From Sulfurimonas sp. (GTDB lineage: Bacteria; Campylobacterota; Campylobacteria; Campylobacterales; Sulfurimonadaceae), in the NCBI RefSeq assembly GCF_029027405.1, contig NZ_CP093396.1, positions 62,001 to 126,000 of the forward strand: DNA of 64,000 bases. Direction: 5' to 3'. The notes under the pieces are model-generated. The model worked only from the letters and a program-made list of their open reading frames with translations, ran no database searches and was not told where the DNA came from. Each line of letters starts with the position of its first letter. The stretch's first letter is position 1. Made by a program: the position numbers and the translations under genes. Positions 57,428 to 64,000 of this stretch are shown piece after piece.

Positions 57428-58387
57428 ATGAAACTGCTACTTTTCCTAGCCATAATATTTACATTATCCTCATGCACAACCAAAATAAAAGTAAATAAAG
57501 AAAAGTCGGATGATAGGAGCAGTTTTTCAGAGGTTTGGAAACAGGTGGAGTCTGATCCTTTAGCAAAACTGCCTCATGGAAGTGTTTCATATTTTAAACT
57601 CTTTACATTTAAAGAAGACATTATTCTTCAAGATGCACACAGAACGCTAAATGACCATGCAGATATTTTACCAGCTTTTGAGAAACTTGCTCATCCAAAC
57701 GGCATCTGCTTTAGAGGCATCTGGGAAATAGAAAAAGAAAATATATATAGCGGTTACTTTAAACAAAATAGCAAGGCTCTCATTATTGCAAGAGCATCTA
57801 CCGCAACTTCAGATACTTTAAGAGGAAGTAACAGAGCATTTGGATTTGCTGGAAAACTCTTTGCCTCTACAGATGCAAATGAGGTAAATAACGAGAATAG
57901 TGCAAACTTTTTTCTCATAGACGACTTGGGAGGAACAGATGCTAAGCATTATAAAGATGTAGCCATGAGTAATGAACCAAATGTAAGTATGAACTTTTCA
58001 ATGGTAAAAAACCTTCTTTATGCTCTAAAAGTATCTAGTGCTTTTAAAGAAGCAGATACAAATCCTGGCATCAGACAACTATATGAAATATCTCAACTCG
58101 GAGAGAAAGCGAGCAAAAATATCGTTACTCCAAAATGGATGAAGATAGAAGCAGCTGATGACAAAAGAGTAGATGCTAAAGATTTCCGCGATGAGCTGAA
58201 AATCCAAAAAAATGAAAAATTAGTTTTCAATATCTTTGTAGCAAACAAAATGACAGGTACTAACAAAGGGTGGCAAAACATAGGAACTATAACACTATAC
58301 AAATCAATAGTGTCTGCATCGTGTGACCAAAGACTGCACTTCCATCATCCAAAATGGCGTTGGGATTTAAACTACGGAGATAAATAA
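57428..58387 (+). CDS. Lipoprotein with catalase-like domain
   Basis: 319 residues from ATG 57428, chosen for AAGGA upstream and because a lipoprotein signal follows at once (MKLLLFLAIIFTLSSC, lipobox LSSC, Cys16). The mature part has HPNGICFRGIWEI, SGYFKQNSKALIIARAST, GFAGKLFAST and NFFLIDDLGGTDAKHY. This pattern recalls the y4iL-like branch of the catalase superfamily. Haem binding and activity are not shown by visible residues. It is the lone plus-strand gene within the B12 block. Confidence 0.6.
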   Translation: MKLLLFLAIIFTLSSCTTKIKVNKEKSDDRSSFSEVWKQVESDPLAKLPHGSVSYFKLFTFKEDIILQDAHRTLNDHADILPAFEKLAHPNGICFRGIWEIEKENIYSGYFKQNSKALIIARASTATSDTLRGSNRAFGFAGKLFASTDANEVNNENSANFFLIDDLGGTDAKHYKDVAMSNEPNVSMNFSMVKNLLYALKVSSAFKEADTNPGIRQLYEISQLGEKASKNIVTPKWMKIEAADDKRVDAKDFRDELKIQKNEKLVFNIFVANKMTGTNKGWQNIGTITLYKSIVSASCDQRLHFHHPKWRWDLNYGDK

Positions 58388-58393
58388 CAAAAC

Positions 58394-59389
58394 CTAAAAA
58401 CTATTCAAAGCCTCTGTTAGTTTGTTGTGAGCGTTAGTGGTTTTAACTGCGAAGCGTAGATGCTCACTTGTTAAAAAATCAAAACTTTCACAAGGTCGTA
58501 TAAGTATTTTATGATGGAGCAGATGCTCAAATATCTCTTTTGATTTTTTTGATTTTACCAGTATAAAATTTGTATCACTTTTGTAGATTTTATCAAAAAG
58601 TTTTGAGCTTTGTAAAATGTCAAAAAGTTCTTTTTTTTGCTTTTTATGAAGCTTTTTAGATTTACGCTCAAACTTCTTATCCATAAGCCTTAAAGTCAAA
58701 AACTCAGAGTCAAAAGATGAAATATTCCAAATAGGAATTTCTAGTTGTTCAATATTTCGTTTTTGTGAAAAAATAGCACCTATTCTTACTCCAGCACAAG
58801 CATAAAACTTAGAAAATGATTGGATTATATATAGTTTTTTGTAATTATTTATTTGATTTCTCAAAGAATGAAGGTTTTGGAATTCTAAAAATGATTCATC
58901 TAAAATAATCGTACATTTTTGCCTCTTCCAAAGGGCAAAAAGCCTAGTTAAGTCATAGTAAGTTGCATCTGGAGTTGATGGATTGACAAACACTACAACA
59001 GAGCCTTTCTTTGGCTTTTTATAGAGGTTTTTAAAACGGTTTATTTTTATAACTTTTGCCCTTTTACTAATTGCCTTTTCATACTCACCATATAGCGGAG
59101 CGTAGAGGTAGATTCTCTTGGCATCTAAGGATTGTAAAAGAGAATGTATAGCAGTTGTAACACCATTATAAAGAGCGACTTGATTCTTTTTTATTTTGTA
59201 TTTTTTAGTGATTGTTCTTCTTAGATGCGGGTAAGAGGTGTTAGCATATTTAACTATCATGTTATCAGTTAGTGTTAGGTTTATTTTTTTAGTATAAAGA
59301 TTTATGTTTGAAGAAAAGTCTATTATCTCATCTGCTTTACACTTTAGTTTATTAGCATATTTATATATGTTAGCACCATGTTTCATCAT
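58394..59389 (-). CDS. cobD: CobD-like threonine-phosphate decarboxylase
   Basis: 331 residues, fold-type I PLP enzyme. MKHGANIYKYANKL and DFSSNINLY match the CobD N-terminus. The PLP-lysine region is QSFSKFYACAGVRIG and the Asp that pairs with PLP lies in IILDESFLEF. CobD makes aminopropanol phosphate from threonine phosphate for CbiB, which is encoded 3.5 kb away. Histidinol-phosphate aminotransferase is the alternative, but the B12 context decides. It overlaps the kinase gene by 4 bp. Confidence 0.82.
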   Translation of the reverse strand: MMKHGANIYKYANKLKCKADEIIDFSSNINLYTKKINLTLTDNMIVKYANTSYPHLRRTITKKYKIKKNQVALYNGVTTAIHSLLQSLDAKRIYLYAPLYGEYEKAISKRAKVIKINRFKNLYKKPKKGSVVVFVNPSTPDATYYDLTRLFALWKRQKCTIILDESFLEFQNLHSLRNQINNYKKLYIIQSFSKFYACAGVRIGAIFSQKRNIEQLEIPIWNISSFDSEFLTLRLMDKKFERKSKKLHKKQKKELFDILQSSKLFDKIYKSDTNFILVKSKKSKEIFEHLLHHKILIRPCESFDFLTSEHLRFAVKTTNAHNKLTEALNSF

Positions 59390-60180
59390 AACAACTCTTT
59401 TGCTTTGTTAGTATTTTTGTATTCATAAACTCTCTTTAGAGCAAAAAAATGAGAGGCATTTTTCATATTTTTTATGAGTATATTTTTATCTATTTTTTTG
59501 ATTGTTCGTTGATTATATGTTTTTAAAAATATATTTATAGCGTAGTTGTTATCTTGTTTTATGTCAAAACCGATAAGCCCAACTGCCGCGTCAAAAATAA
59601 AAGAGCCACAGGAAGAATCTATAAAATCAAAAACTCCGATTTTTCTTCCATCAAAAACAGTATTGTCTTTAAAAATATCTCCATGAATTATGCCATCATT
59701 TTTAGGAGTAAAATCTTTTAAAAATTCAAACTTTTTATAGTAAAAGAAATAGTTATTTTTTGCATAGTCTAAAGCTTCTTTTATTTCATTTTTGAAAGTA
59801 TTTTCTATATTGCATCTGTTTTTTGAACTTATGAGATGCATCTTTGCAAAAAATCTTGCAAGTTCTTGAAGATGATAGGCTTTTATATTCTTTGGCTCAT
59901 CCCCTTTTAATCTTTCATAAAGATACCACTCATCTTTTTTATCAAGCATTAGCGGAACATTTAATCCAGATGCTTTTAAAGTTTTTAGTAGTTTAGCATC
60001 TAGCGTTATCTTTTGTAAAATATCTCTTTCGTATTTTTTTAAAATATATGAATCATTTTTGGTATGAACTATGTAAGTCGTGTCGATGATACCTGAGGTT
60101 GTTGGAGTAAGTTTAACAAAGTCATAAGATTCAAAAAGTTTGTTTATGGCATCTAGGCTAATTTTACTCTTTACGCCCAT
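59386..60180 (-). CDS. APH-fold small-molecule kinase, possible threonine kinase
   Basis: 264 residues. IVHTKNDSYILKKYER supplies the ATP-binding Lys. The catalytic loop is GIIHGDIFKDNTVFDG and the Mg-binding Asp lies in IGVFDFIDSS. The pattern is close to type II homoserine kinases (HGDLFPDN, VIDF). It is translationally coupled to the CobD-like gene, so phosphorylation of L-threonine to feed CobD is an attractive role, replacing PduX. This is inference; homoserine or choline kinase cannot be excluded. Confidence 0.75.
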   Translation of the reverse strand: MGVKSKISLDAINKLFESYDFVKLTPTTSGIIDTTYIVHTKNDSYILKKYERDILQKITLDAKLLKTLKASGLNVPLMLDKKDEWYLYERLKGDEPKNIKAYHLQELARFFAKMHLISSKNRCNIENTFKNEIKEALDYAKNNYFFYYKKFEFLKDFTPKNDGIIHGDIFKDNTVFDGRKIGVFDFIDSSCGSFIFDAAVGLIGFDIKQDNNYAINIFLKTYNQRTIKKIDKNILIKNMKNASHFFALKRVYEYKNTNKAKELL

Positions 60181-60183
60181 ATG

Positions 60184-61152
60184 CTAGATGCTCTTACTTT
60201 TGTTTATAATAAGATATATGAAAAATGGGCCGCCAATAAGAGCCGTCACTATGCCAATAGGAAGTTCACTTTGAGTTTGTAAAGTGCGCGTAATTGTGTC
60301 ACAAAAAACAAGAAAAAAACCACCAAACAAAGCTGTCTTAGCGATGCGATTGTTAACAGTTACTGGGTATAGTTTTGTAACTATATGCGGGACTATTAGC
60401 CCCACAAAACCGATAGGCCCACTAATGCTTACAAGCGTTCCAATAGCAAAAGAAGAAACTATAAGTAAAATCAATGTAATTTTTTTACTGTTTACTCCAC
60501 GGAGTTTTGCACTTTCATCAGAGATGCTAAGAAGTTGGAGTTCATAACGAAAAAGATAAATAACGAAAAAAAGTATAAGTGAAATTATACCAATGGTGAT
60601 AGGGTACGTCCAACCAATAACACTAAGTGAACCCATAGTAAAACGAAGTAATATATCATTTTGCATAGTGTTTCCAAGGTAAAACAAAATCATCAAAGCA
60701 GAAGTGTAAAAAAGTGAAAGAGTGATGCCTAAAAGTAAGAGTGATTCATAGTGAGAGTTTTGCAAATACTTTGCAAGAGTGATAAGTAAAAGTATAGTAA
60801 ACATCGCACCTAAAAAACCAAAGATGCTAATAGTGGCGATACCAAAAGCTAAACTTCCAAGACCTAGTTTTATAGCGATTCCAGCACCCAAAACAGCACC
60901 ACTTGAGATGCCTAGAGTATATGGAGTCATAAGAGCATTTCTAAAAAGTGTTTGAAATAGCAAACCGCTTAAAGCTAAGATGACTCCTGCAAAAAAAGCA
61001 AATAAAACTCTTGGAATTCTAAGATTAAAAAATATGGAATTATCTAAGGTACCATTTATAAAAACTTCACTAACCTTTAAATCAAATGCACCTAAAAAAG
61101 GAGATATTATAAGAATAAGCAAAAGAAAAAACCAAATAAAATACCTACTCAT
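60184..61152 (-). CDS. btuC: BtuC/FecCD-type ABC permease
   Basis: 322 residues from ATG 61152, which lies 6 bp after GGCGG and overlaps the last 8 bases of btuD. An upstream in-frame start at 61185 is unlikely. There are about ten helices. RIPRVLFAFFAGVILALSGLLFQTLFRNALMTPYTLGISSGAVLGAG is the FecCD signature region (split here: RIPRVLFAFFAG, then LFRNALMTPYTLGISSG). Imports corrinoid or ferric chelate; the B12 genes downstream favour corrinoid. No BtuF or BtuB gene is in view. Confidence 0.85.
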   Translation of the reverse strand: MSRYFIWFFLLLILIISPFLGAFDLKVSEVFINGTLDNSIFFNLRIPRVLFAFFAGVILALSGLLFQTLFRNALMTPYTLGISSGAVLGAGIAIKLGLGSLAFGIATISIFGFLGAMFTILLLITLAKYLQNSHYESLLLLGITLSLFYTSALMILFYLGNTMQNDILLRFTMGSLSVIGWTYPITIGIISLILFFVIYLFRYELQLLSISDESAKLRGVNSKKITLILLIVSSFAIGTLVSISGPIGFVGLIVPHIVTKLYPVTVNNRIAKTALFGGFFLVFCDTITRTLQTQSELPIGIVTALIGGPFFIYLIINKSKSI

Positions 61153-61876
61153 AACTAACCGCCAAGTCATTAAAGTCAACCTCATAAAGTTCTTTTAAAT
61201 TTTCTTGATTAAAAAAATCTTTTTTATAGTATATGGCTTTTGAATCTTTGATAAATAAAGTATCTGAGTCTATAAATGAGGCTAGATGCAAATCATGCGT
61301 GATGAGAATAACTTGATGATAATCTTTTAAACCTTTGATATGTTGAGCGATAATTTTAGAGTTCTTAGGGTCTAAATTTGCAGTTGGTTCATCAAAGATG
61401 ATAATTTTACTTTGTTGAGTTAAGGCACAAGCGATTAAAACAAGTTGAGATTCCCCTGAGCTAAGAGAGTTTATAGTATGGTCTTTTAGATGAGAAATAT
61501 TTAAAAATTTTAAAGTTTCTTTTGTGATTGTTTTATCTTTGTCTGAGTAGTCAAAAAAGTTTTCTTTATGTGCAAAACGACTAAGAAGTACAAACTCTTC
61601 AACACTAATATAAGCATCATAAACTTCAAGTTTTGCAGGAATATATGAGATAAGTTTTGCTCTCTCTTTTAAAGACAACTCTTTGATGTCTTTATCATCA
61701 ATACTCACACTACCCTCATACTTTATGAGATTACAAAGTGCTTTAGCCAAGGTACTTTTCCCAGAACCATTTGCCCCAAGAATACTTAGATGACTCTCAA
61801 TATTTAAAGATATATCTGTAAGTATAGTTTTATTGTCATATTTGACACTTAGAGAGTCGAGACTAATCATTAACAT
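61145..61876 (-). CDS. btuD: BtuD-type ABC ATPase
   Basis: 243 residues. Walker A is GANGSGKST, the signature is SLSSGESQLV (SSGES rather than SGGQ) and Walker B is IIIFDEPTANLDP. This is the BtuD/FepC class, partner of the overlapping permease. ATG 61876 overlaps the end of the acetyltransferase gene; a second ATG two codons later is also possible. It is co-transcribed with the toxin-antitoxin pair upstream unless an internal promoter exists. Confidence 0.87.
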   Translation of the reverse strand: MLMISLDSLSVKYDNKTILTDISLNIESHLSILGANGSGKSTLAKALCNLIKYEGSVSIDDKDIKELSLKERAKLISYIPAKLEVYDAYISVEEFVLLSRFAHKENFFDYSDKDKTITKETLKFLNISHLKDHTINSLSSGESQLVLIACALTQQSKIIIFDEPTANLDPKNSKIIAQHIKGLKDYHQVILITHDLHLASFIDSDTLFIKDSKAIYYKKDFFNQENLKELYEVDFNDLAVSYE

Positions 61877-62394
61877 ATAGCATCTCTGATGGTATCAGTG
61901 GATATAAACATAGGCATTATATTAGTATCTTTATCAGGTGAGTTTATAGCTTCAAAGCCAAGTTTTTTATACCATCCATGTTTTTTATCTTCAGCATCTA
62001 AGTAAAGTCCTTTAGCTCCGACTTCCTCAGAAGCTCTTAAAACGAGCTTAAAACAATGCTTTAAGAGTTTAGAACCATAACCTCTGTTCGCATATTTTTT
62101 ATCTACTCCAAGCATTATTATCCTAAAAACAGGTACCGAACTTGGTGAAGATTTTAGAGGTATCTCAAAAGTAGATTTTTGAATGCTAAAAGTTGTTATT
62201 GTATAAAAACCGATAAATCTTTCTTGGTTATTTAAATCAAGTAAAATATAAGCAGCTGAATAGTCATTTTCAACTTGTTTTTTCATAGATTTTTTTACAA
62301 ATCTATTTATGAGATCGTGGTTACAATCAAATTGTTTCAACCCATTGTAGGTTTTAGCAAAATCAAATCTTTCGATTATTACATTATCGCTCAT
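61870..62394 (-). CDS. GNAT acetyltransferase toxin, TacT-like
   Basis: 174 residues. FDCNHDLINRFVKKS, then FYTITTFSIQKS and the acetyl-CoA loop KYANRGYGSKLLKHC are typical of TacT/AtaT-type toxins that acetylate aminoacyl-tRNA. It overlaps the DUF1778 antitoxin gene by 11 bp, the usual order, and its stop overlaps the btuD start region. Growth inhibition is inferred from the family. Confidence 0.88.
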   Translation of the reverse strand: MSDNVIIERFDFAKTYNGLKQFDCNHDLINRFVKKSMKKQVENDYSAAYILLDLNNQERFIGFYTITTFSIQKSTFEIPLKSSPSSVPVFRIIMLGVDKKYANRGYGSKLLKHCFKLVLRASEEVGAKGLYLDAEDKKHGWYKKLGFEAINSPDKDTNIMPMFISTDTIRDAIC

Positions 62395-62677
62395 TTAAAT
62401 CATCTAGCTTCATTAAGTTATTCAACTCTCTAGTAGCTTTTGGAGGATGATTAATTATGTTCATAAATTTTTTATACCCATTATTGTTTAACGATAGTGA
62501 TTCAGATTGTTGTATAACTTCTCTTGCTTTTTGAGTAGCAGCTGAGATGATAAAAGCTGATAAGTCCATTCCTTCTAGCGTTGAAGCTACCTTTAGCATC
62601 TCTTTTAACCCAGAGTTTATTTTAGTGTCAAAACGAGAATCCTTGCTAAATCCAATATCTATGTGTGCTGTTTGCAT
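62384..62677 (-). CDS. DUF1778 antitoxin, TacA-like
   Basis: 97 residues. A ribbon-helix-helix N-terminus (HIDIGFSKDSRFDTKINSGLKEMLK) and GMDLSAFIISAATQKAREVI match DUF1778. The C-terminal part would wrap the acetyltransferase. AAAGGA precedes ATG 62677. Two tandem 11-bp repeats directly upstream probably form its operator. Confidence 0.87.
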   Translation of the reverse strand: MQTAHIDIGFSKDSRFDTKINSGLKEMLKVASTLEGMDLSAFIISAATQKAREVIQQSESLSLNNNGYKKFMNIINHPPKATRELNNLMKLDDLNER

Positions 62678-62688
62678 AATCTATCCTT

Positions 62689-62712
62689 TACGGTTATTGT
62701 ACGGTTATTATA
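62689..62712 (-). promoter_or_regulatory. Toxin-antitoxin promoter/operator with 11-bp repeats
   Basis: TACGGTTATT occurs at 62689-62698 and 62700-62709, an 11-bp period, one helical turn, as ribbon-helix-helix proteins prefer. On the minus strand a -10 TATAAT (62707-62712) adjoins it, so binding would cover the start site. Confidence 0.65.
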
Positions 62713-62719
62713 TCATATT

Positions 62720-64000
62720 TTACGCTATTCTTTGTTTATATAGATGCTGTTGAAATTCTATAAATAATGAGCTTATATTTGCAACATCTCCTAAAATAGC
62801 TTTTGCATCTTCTAGTGATTGGTATTTACTTTCTAGTAAAATGGGAAGTTTATCTTGTGAAAGTTCTTCTACACCACTTTGGATATACTTTGATAAAACA
62901 AATTCTATAAATTCAGCTTGTTCTTTATTAAGAAGAGCAAATATACTTTTTTTAGCTTCATTTACTCTGTCTTGTCTTGAAATCGGTTTTATATCACTAT
63001 CAAACACATACTTTAAGACATCAAAAATATCACTGTTATGGGCATCTATGAGCTTTTTAAGAGTGTTTAACTCATCTGCTCCGAAACCTGCTTCATTTAG
63101 TTTTTCTAAAAGTACTTTTCTAGTTAATGGCTTACTCCAAATAGTTCTTAGTTCTTCTTCATTTTTAAAAAACTTTGGTAACTCTCCAAAAAGATTTTGC
63201 AAAAATTCTTCACTAGAGATTGGCTTTCCATCAGCACCCCAAAAAGAGGTAGAGAGCATATGCTGTATCTCTCTCTCTTTTCCATCGCTTAGTTTTACTT
63301 TGATTTTTTTAGGTTTTGGATTTGGCTCTTTTGGCTCACTTGGAGTTTTTGGCTCATTTGGCGAAGTGATTGGCTCTGGTTCTAAAGGTTCTCCATCCCA
63401 CTCTGGGTCTGAGAACCTTTGATACGCATCTACAAAATCATAAATCGTAAAAAACTCTTTTCCATCAAACAGCCTAGTTCCACGACCAATTATCTGTTTA
63501 AACTCTATGATTTGTTTTACTGGACGCATAAGAACAATATTACGAATGTTTCTAGCATCTACACCTGTAGAGAGTTTTTGAGATGTTGTTAATATGGTAG
63601 GAATTAGTTTTTCATTATCTTGAAACTCTCGTAAAAATTGTTCGCCTATTTCGCCATCATTGGCAGTAACTCGGACACAATATGATGCATCTGTACTTGT
63701 TTTTTTATATTGGTTTACTAAGTCACGGACAGCGGCTGCGTGTTCTTGAGTGGCACAAAAGATGATAGTTTTGTCATTTTCATTTGCCGCGTCCATAAAG
63801 ATTTTAACTCTTTTTTCTTCTCTTTGTTTTATCTCTATAATCTTGTTGAAATCTTCCTCTTTGTAAAGTTTCCCTTCTTCTATTTCACCTTCTATAATAT
63901 TATCATCATTGGTATATAAGTAATCATCAAGAGTTGTTTTGATTCGTTTTACTTTAAAAGGTGTTAAAAAACCATCATTTATGCCATCTTTTAAAGAGTA
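62720..64000 (-). CDS. hsdR: Type I restriction enzyme R subunit, C-terminal part
   Basis: The frame is open to the window edge, so 426 residues of a longer protein are visible. From the edge: YSLKDGINDGFLTPFKVKRI, typical of HsdR. Then TIIFCATQEHAAAVRDLVNQY, TSQKLSTGVDARNIRNIVLMR and motif VI IIGRGTRLFDG of the DEAD helicase part, followed by a Pro/Glu-rich linker (EPEPITSPNEPKTPSEPK) and the C-terminal assembly domain. The nuclease domain and HsdM/HsdS lie outside. The ATG at 63796 is internal. Confidence 0.92.
   Translation of the reverse strand, partial: YSLKDGINDGFLTPFKVKRIKTTLDDYLYTNDDNIIEGEIEEGKLYKEEDFNKIIEIKQREEKRVKIFMDAANENDKTIIFCATQEHAAAVRDLVNQYKKTSTDASYCVRVTANDGEIGEQFLREFQDNEKLIPTILTTSQKLSTGVDARNIRNIVLMRPVKQIIEFKQIIGRGTRLFDGKEFFTIYDFVDAYQRFSDPEWDGEPLEPEPITSPNEPKTPSEPKEPNPKPKKIKVKLSDGKEREIQHMLSTSFWGADGKPISSEEFLQNLFGELPKFFKNEEELRTIWSKPLTRKVLLEKLNEAGFGADELNTLKKLIDAHNSDIFDVLKYVFDSDIKPISRQDRVNEAKKSIFALLNKEQAEFIEFVLSKYIQSGVEELSQDKLPILLESKYQSLEDAKAILGDVANISSLFIEFQQHLYKQRIA

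Noticed and set aside
61870..61990. Cobalamin riboswitch upstream of btuD
   Set aside because: The region is coding for the acetyltransferase toxin right up to btuD, and no B12-box-like sequence was seen.
63796..63798. ATG at 63796 as the start of a complete 358-residue protein
   Set aside because: The frame stays open to the window edge with recognisable HsdR sequence, so this Met is internal.

Overview
The window is AT-rich bacterial DNA, almost certainly from a member of the Campylobacterota. The best guess is a Sulfurimonas- or Arcobacter-like organism; the genus is not proven. The inference rests on low GC, the chemoreceptor types (CZB-domain and PAS/MCP pairs), a LapG/LapD pair, a SUV3-like helicase and the protein flavour. 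No rRNA, tRNA or CRISPR array was seen.

Region 1 (1-23760) is an iron-siderophore receptor array. Six PchR/YbtA-like AraC regulators (minus strand) are each divergent from a TonB-dependent receptor of FyuA-like architecture (plus strand). A seventh receptor at the left edge is split by an intact IS5-family element (188-1415, AATT target duplication) and is followed by an internally deleted IS256-family element. The divergent control regions share a layout: two half-sites repeated at a 21-bp period, then a TTGATT-18-TATACT promoter with a Fur-like box in its spacer. A SO_0444-type metal permease and a CsoR/RcnR-like repressor, with a near-ideal G-tract palindromic operator, sit inside the array. 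Module 6 is bounded by inverted copies of an IS-end-like sequence.

Region 2 (23889-30809) is one operon: two YbtP/YbtQ-like half-ABC transporters of exporter fold, an AmpG/YbtX-like MFS protein, a second MFS protein, the manganese exporter MntP and a DUF3147 protein. Its promoter carries the same 21-bp-period repeat, so the receptors probably feed this one inner-membrane route. No siderophore synthesis genes are visible, which suggests use of siderophores made by other organisms or synthesis encoded elsewhere.

Region 3 (30903-39022) holds a cytidylyltransferase divergent from a CDP-alcohol phosphatidyltransferase, a complete heavy-metal RND efflux operon, and small Cys-rich or membrane proteins. 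Region 4 (39025-54019) holds LapD/LapG, a B12-binding radical SAM protein, three chemoreceptors (two with CZB domains, one with a periplasmic CxxCH haem site) and a CetB-like PAS partner. It also encodes an MFS transporter, a DUF481 outer-membrane protein, an MscS channel, a DUF309 protein and a SUV3-like helicase.

Region 5 (54097-62712) is a cobamide salvage/assembly block: cbiB (frameshifted in an A8 tract), cobQ, cobD-like, an APH-fold kinase and btuC/btuD. Interleaved with it are a RhuM protein abutting cobQ, a catalase-like lipoprotein and a DUF1778-GNAT toxin-antitoxin pair overlapping btuD. The window ends inside hsdR of a type I restriction system.
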